Shown here: in pieces, positions 33,330 to 44,449 of the stretch
Numbering within the stretch: the first letter of the stretch is position 1
Layout of the letters: the number at the start of each line of letters is the position of its first letter
From: Yamagishiella unicocca
Taxonomy: Eukaryota > Chlorophyta > Chlorophyceae > Chlamydomonadales > Volvocaceae
Assembly: GCA_003116995.1 (NCBI GenBank)
Contig: BDSL01000062.1
Span: forward strand, 547,741 to 611,740
Length of the DNA: 64,000 nucleotides
Direction: 5' to 3'
Translations under genes and position numbers: made by a program
Notes under the pieces: generated by a model
What the model was told of the DNA's origin: nothing
Seen by the model: the letters and a program-made list of their open reading frames with translations, nothing else
The model's database searches: none

Positions 33330-36300
33330 CACGCACGCGAAATCTTCGCCCATGTGCTTCGGAATACAGTAACCAAAGCAACGCTCTCATTGAGCTGCCA
33401 AGGGCTGCTGTCCTGGCGTACATGTGACACCAGGCATTCGCTGCATGCCAGGTTTTCGTTGGAAGCATTCGCTGCATGCCAGGTTTTCGTTGGAATACTG
33501 TACTTATGCAAGGCTTTTACCGCAAGCATCCTACAACGGAGTTTGGTTGGAAGCCCACTGTAACACGCGGAGGTAGTAAAAAGACAAGCGATCCATTTGT
33601 CACAGATATACAAACATTTTTGTGTCGGGGACATGGAATGACTGGGGACGGAAATTAGAGGCTTTGGCTTAACCTTCGGTGTGCGTGGAATCTGACGCTC
33701 CCATGGGTCATGAGTGAACAGTAATGTATTTTTACTTTATGCAACGGACAGCTGTACACCGGTCTGCCTATTACTTTTTTGGGCGGGGCCCCGGTGCGAA
33801 GCGCTCTGGGGCCCCCCGCCCCGTAGGTTTGCCCCTGTCGGTAGTCTGTCTGACAGTCGGTCAATCGGTGTGTCCGTTGCAATGTAATATGCTTAATGGA
33901 CCAACTGCCATCTCCAATCAAAACACGTGTCTTCACTGTTTGCTTTTAATTCTTTGGACCTGGATAATAAATTATTGCGTTCGCTGACCTTTCATTCAAC
34001 TTTCCACCCCCACCGGCGCGCCCGAATTTGACATATCTGTGGTCAATTGCATGGCAGAGTTACACCTGCGCGTCGCCAGCCCCGGTGCCCGCATCGTGCC
34101 CCGTGACAGTCCCGCTGTCCGCCGTCGGCGCCGCCCGGGGCCCTCGTGCACGTCGGCACCGACCATGATCCATACCCTGAGATTCAGGGTCATCCACAGG
34201 CGAGCCTGGCAGCTACAACCACCTAAATGTAAGAGTTCAGGGCCGCTCAACTGTGACGAGCCAACTCCCGTCGGGCGACCGACTAGGAGGGCAAGGTGGA
34301 TCCATCTGCTTGCTATTGATCCTGCACGACCGTACATGACTAGAAGTTACGGAATGAACCCCATTCGAGCCACCGGATATACAGACGGAAGCACCTTCAG
34401 CAATAGCCCACCTTAAGACGTGCCTGCTCCTACGCCACTGTCAAGACCGCAGCCACCGTGACGCCGCCACCAGTCGTCGCCGCCTCCGCATCAAGCCGCA
34501 CCAATTTGCAATGGTTGTCACAGGATAAGTTGTTGTTATGACGCCGCCTAAAGGCATGTGCGAGCAAACCGCTCGCGTGCTTTTGGTGCGATCACGCGCT
34601 CGCATCCGGTCGTGCGCTTTTGCACCAAACGATCGGCCACACCCGGAAGGTCGCGCTCCGGTGAGGCACCCGCCAGTGGGTCGCCCGGTCACCCGGTGGG
34701 TCACCGCTTTTTTGTTTTATTTCATGCAGGTTGAAGCGGCATAAGCTGATTAATTAGTATATTTATAGCCTTCACCAGTTCTCAGCGGGATTTGAAGCGT
34801 GCTGCTGCGACCTGTTGCGACATTAGCGGCATTCACCGCCGATACGCCACGCAGCGCCGTGTGTACGCATTGACAGAGGACAGCGAAGCTGAATTATGTG
34901 TTGAGATGTGCGAGCGCGCTGCAGGATTGTTTCTGCCCGCTGGTGCCTGGGGTCCGCCCCGTAGGTCGCGGTTTCGGTCGTCACATGTTGCCCGACCGCT
35001 GCGCTGACCCGTGAGTCACTCGATGGGTCGCGGGTGGGTTCGCCGCAAAACACTCTTGAACATAAAAGGACAAAGCGCACGAAGAGAGCTGAACCCGACC
35101 CGAAAAGGAACGCAAGAACAAAACGCTAGAAGGCAACGGAGGGAGAGGGAGCCACGGCCCCCTCGCGGACAACGGCCGCGGCTAGTCCGTCTCGGAGCTA
35201 CGGCGACAGACGGACACGTCTGTCTGTCGGGAACGCCTCCAATTGCTTGAGCTCGGAATGCAGTATCATACACTTTATTGCCTGCTACGCTCTGGCCAGG
35301 CTCTTGCCGACTAGGGCATGCACCGCTACTCTTGGCACACGACATTCGGTAGTGATTTATCGCTTGAACTTCTTGTAGCTGGCGCGACGCTGTGGCCGCG
35401 GGTCGCTCTCGACGACCTTACGGTTGACTTTGTTTGACGCATCGGCCAGCACCGCTGCCACACACGGGCAACAGTCATTAACTTGACTTGCTTACCCTTG
35501 TAAGCACTGAATACAAGCAAAAACATAATGACCTCACAAGAGGACGTCATTCCGGAGGTCTGCACGCACAACAGTGGACAGCACCGTCAGTTACCGGTAC
35601 AAACGGCGGCAGCGGCAGACGTTCTCCATTGCCAGCGTCACTACAAGCATGGTGTATCTGATCAACGAGGTGATGGGGAAAGCTCTGACTGCTACACTAA
35701 AGGAGCTAGCAAAAGGCACGTGGAACGAAAGTCGTAACGTCGGTACCAAGGGTACCCCCCTGTGCCCCCAACTTATTACACGGGTGCAATCGAATCCCCC
35801 TCCGCTTTCTTTGATGCCCCGCCATTCTGAACCTGCGTGCTCCATCGCTTATTGCGACGTAGGAGTTTGAGGTGGCTCCGCAATCCCTGTGCGCTGTGTC
35901 TGGCGATTACATGCAGCAGGAGGTTGGACTGGCGCTTGCGGATGCGCTGCATTCTGGCGACGAGCTCCTGCGGTATCTATGCAAGCTTACCGCGGAGTAT
36001 GGGGTCTTAAACATGCCTGCACAGTTACCAAATGGAGTGGCACAGGTGCAACCGCAGCAAGTGCAGCGGCCCCCAAGTGCGTAGCGAGGCGGGGCCTCTG
36101 GCGCCCATGCGCCTACTGTACCGGCAAGCGCGCAATCGCATCTTATGTGCAGCACCGTGGGGAGGGGCCAACTGCGGCGCGCATTAGGGCACGGCGTACA
36201 GCAGCTACCCAACCACCTGCCAGCACGGGCTCAACCGCAGCAGCAACCGCAGTGGCCCCCGACTGTGCAATGGGCAGCATGTATCGGTTGGAGGAGAGGC

Positions 36301-36495
36301 TGCACTGTGCGCATCACGTTACTCACCTACTGCGTGCTGTGTCACCACTTACGCTGCAACAACAACTACGTATAGCCCTACGGGGACGTAACTTGCACGC
36401 TTTCACGTTACTCTCCTGGCAGTGCACTGCAGAGGTGCTAAATTCGTCAGTAACAATTTTCGGTGTTTCTTAACGCCTCGTCAATTGGCCCGACA
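33330..36495. other. Intergenic, no firm gene
   Basis: A 31-base unit containing GCATTCGCTGCATGCCAGG is duplicated in tandem at 33436-33497. A GC-rich inverted pair GGGGCCCCGGTGCG..CTCTGGGGCCCCC lies at about 33786-33820, and a TCTGTCTGACAG-type hairpin near 33845. A hairpin with ACAGACGGACACGTCTGTCTG lies at 35208-35230. I see no supported gene except the weak candidates at 35872-36470. Confidence 0.45.
35872..36470 (+). CDS. Possible hypothetical coding fragments
   Basis: Two stretches look less biased than background. Positions 35905-36083 read VSGDYMQQEVGLALADALHS, then ELLRYLCKLTAEYGVLNMPA. Positions 36268-36460 read MYRLEERLHCAHHVTHLLRA, then LTLQQQLRIALRGRNLHAFT. They are in different frames; a phase-consistent intron between them is not obvious. 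They could be exons of an unrecognised gene or retroelement gag remains. Included only as a flag. Confidence 0.2.
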
Positions 36496-37320
36496 ATGCG
36501 TTTGCGCTTTACCTGTCCCCCGCCGCATCAGTTGCGTCTTATCCTATGCCAGCAGAGAGGATCGGAACGTTGGTTGGCGCCGGACGCTATGTACGTAGTT
36601 GTCCTGGCGCCTTTCTTCGTGTTCGGCAGCCAGGGTAGGCCAGGCGCATCCGGGAGCAATCAGATCCGGGTTTCAGCAATGCGTTTGCACCCACCGCGTC
36701 CCCCGCCGCATCAGTTGCGTCTTATACAATGCTAGACAGGATGGGAACGTTGGTTGGCGTCGGACGCTATGTACGGTGTCGTCCCGGCACCGTCCCGGCA
36801 CCTTTCCACATACCGTTTCTGTAACCGTTACAACAACCTTTCCACATGTTCGGCAGGCAGGCTAGACCAGGCGCGTCCAGGAGCAGCCGGATCATGGTTC
36901 CAGCAAAGGATTTGCGCCCAACCGACAGTCCCATCCTGTCTGGCATAGGAAAATACGCTGTCAATGGGGGACGGGTGTAGCGTAAAAGCATTGTTGAAAC
37001 CCGGATCTGATTGCTCCCGGATGCGCCTGGTCTAGCTTGGCTGCCAAACACGAGGAAAGGCGCCAGGACAACTCCGTACATAGCGTCCGACGCCAACCAA
37101 CGTTCCCATATATATGGTCTAGGACGTATAAGACGCAATTGATGCGGGGGGGGACGCGGTGGGTGCAAACGCATTGCTGAAACCCGGATCTGATTGCTCC
37201 CGGATGCGCCTGGTCTAGCCTGGCTGCCAAACACGAGGAAAGGCGCCAGGACAACTCCGTACATAGCGTCCGACGCCAACCAACGTTCCCATATGGTCTA
37301 GCATTGTATAAGACGTGCTG
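36495..37320. repeat. 183-bp repeat in two head-to-head arrays
   Basis: On the plus side the CGCCGCATCAGTTGCGT landmark occurs at 36521 and 36704 (spacing 183). On the right side the reverse complement occurs with the TCTAGC(T/C)TGGCTGCC landmark at 37031 and 37214 (again 183). Unit landmarks are GGGAACGTTGGTTGGCGTCG, GACGCTATGTACG and GGAGCAATCAGATCCGGGTT. The symmetry centre is near 36960, in a unique spacer. No A/B-box pair or RNA gene is convincing in the unit. Confidence 0.85.
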
Positions 37321-37879
37321 TGCTTCATGGGAGGGCGCTGCGCACAGGCTTAATCCGTCCGGGCGCTACTGTTTCCATGTAGTCGTACTTGTTACAGCGG
37401 GCTCCTGGCCTAAAGGCAGGGCCACTAGGCACATCGTCGTACAATGAAGGAGACAAAAGAGACAGAAACCCAGCCGCACTGTACCGATGGCAAACCACCA
37501 AGGCACCAGTCAATATGTCATGCCCCACAGCAGGCTTCGGCCGTCACGGACACTAGGTGTAACACCGCACATTGGACGCAGGCGTTGGCGGGCGCATCTC
37601 CGTGCTATGATGCTCCTGCCCCAACCCCTATGGGGTGAGGGCAATCCCTGACAACGTTCCCTGCTAAACGCGCCAAACCCCACCCGGTGTCCCGTACCAG
37701 GCTGGTCTCTCTTGCTACGAACCCACCAGCATGCGCTTGGCACGCGTGAGGGTGAGCTCCTCCTCTTCGCCGGTGGATCATTGCACTAAGAAGTAGCGCG
37801 GCCTAGCAATCGCACCCCGGAACCGCAGTGTCCCGTGTCGTACAACTACTGGCCCTCTCCGGCCCCCGCTCTCCAACTA
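37321..37879. other. Flank between the 183-bp arrays and the gypsy element
   Basis: No gene. If the gypsy element had a 3' LTR it should lie here, but I could not find a matching second copy at the other end, so none is annotated. Confidence 0.4.
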
Positions 37880-38370
37880 CTAAACCCGCTGCCCGTGCAG
37901 CCCCTCAGCTTCCATATCCAACTTCCGTGTCGCGGCCCGCGGGAAAAGCACCTTGCCGATGCATGGCTCCACGGGTTGTGGCGCCGCCTGTGGCGGCGCG
38001 CCTTGTTCTTCTTGCCGAAGGCGTTGGCATTGTGGACAGCTCCAGGCCCCTGGCGGGGCAACGCTGAGCGGCGGCGTCAGGCAGCTCAGGTGCCACCTGG
38101 TGTTGCAGAGATCACAGAGAAGCATGCGTGCCTCGTCGTGTGGTGAACCGCAAACCTCGCACTGCAGGTCCCGCGACGGACGAAACAGTCGCGGGTCTAC
38201 AATGGGATCAACTTCCAGGTGGCAAGGCAAAAGCTGCTCAACACGGCGCCTGACTCGGGCACCGTCCCGACCGATGAGTACCGCGACGCCCAGCGGCCCA
38301 ACTGACTCAACCTGCAGTATGTTGTCGTACTGTGGGAACTGCAGGGTGTTGTAATGCTGCCACGTCGGAC
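37880..38370 (-). pseudogene. Gypsy integrase C-terminus: GPY-like module plus PHD finger
   Basis: After a one-base frame change near 38360, the integrase continues as TWQHYNTLQFPQYDNILQVE, then SVGPLGVAVLIGRDGARV..VEQLLPCHL, which resembles the GPY/F module. It then reads CEVCGSPHDEARMLLCDLC, RWHLSC and WSCPQC. The spacing (C-x2-C-x8-C-x2-C-x4-H-x2-C-x..-C-x2-C, with W two residues before the last pair) is a PHD finger. PHD fingers read histone H3 tails, so it could direct integration to particular chromatin, as chromodomains do in chromoviruses (inference). It terminates at 37880. Confidence 0.75.
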
Positions 38371-39426
38371 GTACACGTAGTCGCCGGGCTTGTGTACGAC
38401 AGGCTTGGCCAGATACCGCCCGGTGCGCACTGCTGAGTAGCGCAACGTGTCACGGTGCTTCGCCACCAACAGGTTGCTGGCTGCTGCCGGGTAGGCCTGC
38501 GGGGCCCAGTCCGCACGCGCCAGTGTGACGTCGTCAAAGTCGATGGGGGACTCTAGGCGCTCTCGAACCGCCGGTGGCACCACAGGCCGCACCCCGCCGT
38601 AGAGTAGCTCATACGGCGAGTACCGCGTGGATGCCTGTGGGGAGCAACGATAGCCCAGCAGCAGCTCGGGAAGCTGCTTGATCCAGGCCGTCGGGTCCGC
38701 TGCTTCGTAGCAGGCCTTGCGAAGAGACTCCTTAATAACCTTGACGATGCGCTCGGCTGCCCCATCAGCTTGCGGATGGTTGGGCGATGTATGGCGGGGG
38801 GGGTCGATGAAGCAACGCTCCAGCAGCGCTGCGAACTCTCCCGCAAATTCACCAGCGTTGTCCGTCAGTACTTCTGCCGGCGCACCGAAGCGCGCCAGCA
38901 CATCAGCGAAAGCGGCAGCAACACGATCCGCCGTCTTGTCAAGCAGCGGTGTCACCTCGATATGCTTGCTGAAGTGCTCGATGGCGATCATGCAGTACTG
39001 ATAACCGTCAGACGTCTTGGCAAGAGGCCCGGCTAGGTCGACTCCCCAGCGGTAGAACAGGCCCTTGATCTCCAGCGGGTAGAGCTGCGCTGGACGCATC
39101 GTGCCCCGCGCGTTGCTGAGGTCACAAACCGCACACTCCTGTAGCACCGTCTCGACCTGAGCACGCATGCCGTGCCACCAGTGGCCGAGCTGCAGGAGCG
39201 CGAACGTACGCCTGATGCCCAAGTGTCCAAGGCGGCTGTGCGTGGCTGTAACGATGCCGCGCCGTGCTGCTGGGGTGGACACACTCTTGAAGCTCAATTG
39301 GGTTCCATCCCACCGATAGCTGGCAGCGCGGCGTTTGACTCGCCGCGCCACTGTGCCGTCGGCAGTCCCCCCAGCGGCTGTCCCGCCCTGCTGCAGCAAC
39401 GCCATTACAGGCGCGTCCTCCCACAC
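38365..39426 (-). pseudogene. Gypsy integrase core
   Basis: The open frame has HLGIRRTFALLQLGHWW..CAVC, an HHCC zinc-binding N-terminus, then the catalytic core GVDLAGPL (first Asp), VLTDNAGEF (second Asp) and HPQADGAAERIVK (catalytic Glu), followed by LLLGYRCSPQASTRYSPYEL, the usual gypsy core end. D,D-35-E spacing is preserved. The core is intact over about 330 residues, but it is fused out of frame with its C-terminus. Confidence 0.9.
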
Positions 39427-39959
39427 GTCCGGATCGCCGGCTGTCTCCTGGGCCTCCGCCGTCGCTGCTACTGTAGAAGCGTGGTGAAGGAGATGACTAG
39501 GTCTGACCCAGCTGCCGCTGCATCAAGTTGCGTGCCATGTGCGACTCAAGCCCCTCAAGCCCCGCATCAGGATCATCACTCCCCCCCAGCGGCATGGAGT
39601 CCGCCGCCGGGAGCCACCTTGGAGGTGGTGTATGCGTGTCGTGGGGCGTGACGTAGTGCCGCTAATGCTGCAGCGCCAGAGCTGACGCGAGGATGGCGGC
39701 GACAAGGGGCGGAGCCATTGCGCTGCACAACGTGGTCAGGGCCAGCGCATCCGGCAGCCCTGCGGCCACCGAAGCGCCGTGTCCGAGGATGCGCTCCCAC
39801 TCTTGCATGCTGGGGAAGCACTGCGGTGCGCCAAGACTGGGAACAACCGGAGGCTCGGTCAGAACCTCAGGCAGAGCCCGGCAAGTGCACCGGAACGAAT
39901 GGTGGCGGCTGCAGGCATGTGGCTACCGCGGGCAAGCGGCCAGCAGCGGGCTCTAGCAG

Positions 39960-40493
39960 GCGTTCCAGGCTTCTGTCGGCCGCTGGGCGCATGCGCTTCA
40001 CGATGCAAGCCAGGTGCTCGGCGGTGGCTAAGTTGCTGTACACGGTGCAGGCGGTGTGCCGGGCTACCCCCATCTGTACTAGGTCTAACGGAACCGGAAC
40101 CCCGAACGGCTGTCCCTCTATGTCCTGTGCCTGCTGCGTTGTGTGCGGCCCTTGCAGAAGGTAGGTTGGCGGCGGGCACTTCCTTTCTTGCATGAGCCGC
40201 TGTAGTCCCCCCAGCAAGGACAGCATTTCGTCCTGGCCCCAGCTAGGCTGCAGTCCCCAGTTACCCACAACCAACCACTGTTGACCGCTGAAGAGCGGCG
40301 CGAGGTCGGGGTTCTTGATGTCGTAGGAGCCGCCGCCCGCACCGTGGGCGGGCGGCAGCGCAGTAGTGCCCGAGGCGGCGAGGCGCAAGTTCTCCGGGTG
40401 CGCCTGCTGCAGGCGCGCAATAAGGCGCCGTAGGACATCGCGGACGGCGGGCTGCGGCTCCAAGTTGACATAACGAGAAACCCAGCCGAGATG
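39960..40493 (-). pseudogene. Unrecognised domain between RNase H and integrase of the gypsy element
   Basis: About 175 residues with non-repetitive, globular-looking sequence: LGWVSRYVNLEPQPAVRDVL, SYDIKNPDLAPLFSGQQWLV, VGNWGLQPSWGQDEMLSLLG, MGVARHTACTVYSNLATAEH. It lies where most gypsy elements have only a short linker. I do not recognise the family. A pre-integrase tether, a captured host domain or an enzyme of unknown type are all possible. Confidence 0.5.
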
Positions 40494-40959
40494 CCCAGCT
40501 GAAGGCAGGCCTGACGGCCCGCCCCCAGACCGCCGGGGGCCTCTAGAACGCCGACTCCGATGTCTGCTGCTGCTGAGAAGAAAGCGTGCTGCCTGAGGAA
40601 AGTGCTGATACCTACAATGCGACCGCCGCTGCTGAGGCGCAGCGGCAGTCGCGGTGATGGCTGAATGGCCCTCAATGCTGAACGGTGGGCGCCCACTGCT
40701 GTTGTGGCGCCGACGATTGCGGGATCGGGGCGTACCCGCGGCTGGTCCGCGTGGTCTGAAATCACCCCGACATGGCCCGCCAGCAACTCGCGTGCTGACG
40801 GGACGCACGCTGAATGATCGTCCGCTGATTGCACCGTGTGTAACGCCAGAAGCTGACGCTGCGAAGCCAAGTGCCAGGGGCTCCACGCTGATTGCCAAGT
40901 GCCTTCCAAAATGCTGCATAGTACCAATGCGGGTCTGAGACCACTAACTGCGCTGACTC

Positions 40960-42600
40960 GCTCGCTGATTCGGTTGGGCGGAGCGGTGGCATAGTACGGA
41001 AATCCAACGCCGGGATAGACTACCTGCGCTGGCGGGGGGCGCATGGTGTCCGAATCCTCATCCAGCCGCGCACCAGTTGTGTCGTGGCTGTCCTGCACTG
41101 GCGCGCGGCTGAGAGCGTCCGCATTCTGGTTCAGCAGGCCGGGGCAGTGTACGACGGCGAGGTCGTATTCCTGCAGGCTGAGTGCCCACCGCGCCGGCTG
41201 CCCTGCGAGGTCGGCTTGCGACATGAGCCACTCCAGGGGCCCATGGTCGGTAACAATTTTGAAGGGTAGCCCGTGGAGGTACGGAAGAAGGCAGCCGACG
41301 GCCCATACTACCGCCAATAGCTCGCCTTTGTAGGAGCCATACCGACGCTCGTGCACGTTGAGCGTGCGGCTGACACAGGCAAGCAAGCAACCATATACTC
41401 CTGCGACAGTTCGTCAAGCTGGCCCATCACTCCGCTGATCCCATCCTCGCTGAAGTCGGTATGTACGATGATTTGCTTGTCCGGGTCGAACCGCCGTAGT
41501 ATCCGTCCCCCCTCAGCAGCGAACTCCAGTTTGATGGCATCCAACGCTGCTTGCTGCTCTTCCCCCCAGGTTCCCGCTCCCCAGACCGTGGCCTTAGTCG
41601 TCAGCCGCGTGATTGCTGCCATCTTGGCCGCGTAGTGATCAATGTAGCAGCGGTAGTACCCAATCATACCCAAGAGGCGCTGGCAGGCGACGAGGGACCG
41701 CGGGGGCTGGATGGCCATGAAGGCGGCGATGCGGGCTTGTGTCGGCTGTAGGTCCTTGGCGCTGATCATGTGGCCGAGGAGCTCAACGCCATCGGCTGCC
41801 AGTAGGGTTTTCTCCGGGTGAAGCTTGATGCCGATCGCGCGTAACATGGCAAATAGGCGCCCCAGGTGTTCGACGTGCTCCTCGGCGCTATTGCTGAAAA
41901 CCAGAAGGTCGTCAACATAGCACAGCACGAAGTCCTGAAGCCCGAACACACGAATCTGCGAATCCATCACCCGCTGGAAAGCCGAAGTCGCGTTGCGTAG
42001 GCCGTAGAGCAGACGAACATACTGCCAGAGGTCCCGTCGCCACCAGAACGCAGTCTTGTGCTTGTCCGAAGCGCGAAGGGGCAGTTGATTGAATGCCGCT
42101 CGACAGTCACACTTGGAGAAGAACGTGGCCTCCCCGGTCTGCTGAAACAGGTCTTCTGGCAGTGGGATCTTGTAGTGGTCCGGGATGGTGGCTGCGTTGA
42201 GGCGACGAGCGTCGGCACAGAAGCGGGCATCCGTGAAGTTGCCCTCCGTGTCCTTCTTGGCTGGCATCGTACTGTTCATGGCGTACTGGTAGTTGGGCGC
42301 GTTGGTGGCCCTCTCAATGATCGCTGCCTCAGCCAGTTGTCCGCACTTGTCGTTCATGATGCGGTATTCGCCCAGCGAGCGCGGGCGGGGGTGCTCGTAG
42401 ATGGCGCGGTCATGGGTGAGGTTAATCTCCACTGGTGGACAGGAAACCTTGTAGCCGCTGAGGTCGCGCAAGCTGCGCGCGAAGATCCCGTCCGTCGGAA
42501 CATCATACTCCGCCACCAGAGCAAGCAGCGCCGCACGCGTGTCCGCTGACGACATGTCCGAACGTTCACACAGCAGTGTCCAACCACCCGCTTGCTTCAC
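40960..42600 (-). pseudogene. Gypsy reverse transcriptase and RNase H
   Basis: RT motifs in order: FCADARRLNAATIPDHYKIP, FFSKCDCRAAFNQLPL, WQYVRLLYGLRNATSAFQRV, and VLCYVDDLLVFSNSAEEH, whose YVDD is the catalytic box. These are followed by LLGMIGYYRCYIDHYA and IIVHTDFSEDGISGVM. The frame breaks near 41390 within a TTGCTTGCTTGC run, which looks like a four-base slip. RNase H resumes with RTLNVHERRYGSYKGELLAV, FKIVTDHGPLEWL and NQNADALSR. Both domains are otherwise well preserved. Confidence 0.92.
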
Positions 42601-42699
42601 AAGGCGACCATCGTGCGGTGACGACCGCTGCCCTTGCGGTGTGGTGGAAGCAGCCCCGGCGGAGCCCTGCTGCCCCGCCGCGCACTCATGGCGCCCTGC

Positions 42700-43890
42700 C
42701 GCCAGGGTTCCGACCCGGCGGCCTGCGTGGCTGTTCCTGACGACGCCGTTGCGTGGCATCACCATCGTCGTGGTTGTGGTTGTGACGTCTCCGCCGAGGA
42801 CGGTCGTGACGGTGGTGGTGGTGACGGCTCCGGAGGGCGATGGCGGTGGCATTGCTGGGTATGGTGGCGCGGCGCGCAGGGGCTGCTGGTGATGCAGCAG
42901 AGGCCGCAGTGGCCATGGCTGCGGAGGGTGCGCGGGACGCGGGGGGATGCTGCTGCTGGGGGGGGCCGCGGTGGCCCGCGCTGCTGCCGCGGGCGCGGTA
43001 GGGGCTGCTGCGGCTCACGCGGTGGCCGTGGCTGTGGCGGGCGCGCGGGACGCGGGGGCTGCTGCTGCTGCGGTGGCTGCTGCGGCCGCTGCTGCGGTGG
43101 CTGCTGCGGCCGCGGCAGCGGTGGCTGCTGCGGCCGCTGCTGCGGTGGAGACGGCGGGCGCGGTGGCTGCTGCTGCCGCGGCGGCGGTGGCTGCTGCTGC
43201 TGCTGTGGCCTGGGTAGGGTCGCCCAGTATAGGGCGCGTGCCCAGGCCCGATCCCAATCACCTGGGAGGGCAGCGGCCATATGGCAGTGCAGCAGTGCGG
43301 GCTCCGCCACTTGCGTCGGTGCACCATGAGTCAGCAAGGAGGACGGCGACTCATCAGGCATGGGCACCATAGGCCGGCACCAGGGGAAGTCAGCGGCATC
43401 GGGTGCTCCCCTGGGTTCACGTAGCTTTAGCATCCGCGCGCCTAAGTCCACCGCACCGTGGAACTCCGACTCCGTAAAGTCGTTGCCGAGCAGAAGGTCA
43501 ATATGCTGCATGGTGTGAGCCACTAGGCACTCAAGCCGGACCATGTGCGCGTGTGCCGTGCCAGCGCCCACGCACTGTGACAGGCAGGCCTCTCTTAACC
43601 CTGAGCAGTGCGCCGTTGATCCCGCCCAGAGTCGTCAGCGCTGTGTTGGTGGCCGGCTCCAGCGCATGGATGGCCCCAGGCTGCCATCAAGCCCGGCGAG
43701 GCGATGTTGACCTGGGAACCTATGTCCACTATCACGACGGGTGGCAACCGATCCATGACGCTGACACCGGTGGCTGGATCCCGTTGTGACAGGATGAACG
43801 CACGCCCCCGCCCGACGGTGGCTGACGAACAGGCCAGGGATCCTCGATCGCTCGGTCCTACTCCACCTGACCGTTCGAGGTGAGACACAC
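42700..43890 (-). pseudogene. Gypsy aspartic protease and Pro/Gln-rich linker
   Basis: VVIVDIGSQVNIAS resembles the retropepsin active-site block; the usual D-T/S-G is D-I-G here, which may be inactivating. In a second frame HIDLLLGNDFTESEFHGAVD matches the downstream 'ILG.DF' block. Between it and the RT lies a long Pro/Gln-rich tract (about 42950-43220) made of GCTGCTGCGGC-type trinucleotide repeats, open in several frames. Confidence 0.65.
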
Positions 43891-44449
43891 GTCGATCCAG
43901 ATCGGTGACGTAGTCGTAGAGGCCGGCCAGACAGAGTGCTGGTGTCCAGCTAGCGCGGCGGTGGCGGCGGTGTTGGTCTTGGCGGCGGCGTGGACTGGTG
44001 GTGCGGGGTTGACCGTAGCGGCGGTCGGAGCTGGCGAAGCGGTGACCTCTGGTTGTGCCTGGGTGTTCAATGGCGGGCGGGAGGGCGCGGGCGGAACCGA
44101 GGCGGGAGGCACAGCGGGAGAAAGAGGCGAGGGCGGCTGCACTACCGCTACCACGGCACCCTGGCTGGGCACGGGCTGGCTCGGACCGGGAGTGCCCGAA
44201 GACGCTGCGGGAGGCGCTGACCTTAGTACCGGCTGAAAGCCAAGTGGCAGCCCGTTGTGCACGACCCCCCCGTAACAGATGGGCTGCCCGGACCAGTCAG
44301 CGTGAGGGGCAGCTGCCCCCGGGGGCTGAGGGCCGGTCAGTCGCAATGGCTGTTGCGCTTGTTGCAACTGCTGTTGCGGCTGGTGTGGCTGCGGTTGCGG
44401 CTGGTGTGGCTGCGGTTGCTGCTGGTGGTGGTGGTGCGGCGGCGCGTGC

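Noticed and set aside
36495..37320. Tandem 5S rRNA or tRNA genes
   Set aside because: The 183-bp unit shows no recognisable 5S sequence, cloverleaf or internal promoter pair.
42947..43372. Poly-Ala plus-strand ORF
   Set aside because: Antisense of the Pro/Gln-rich linker encoded by trinucleotide repeats in the gypsy element.
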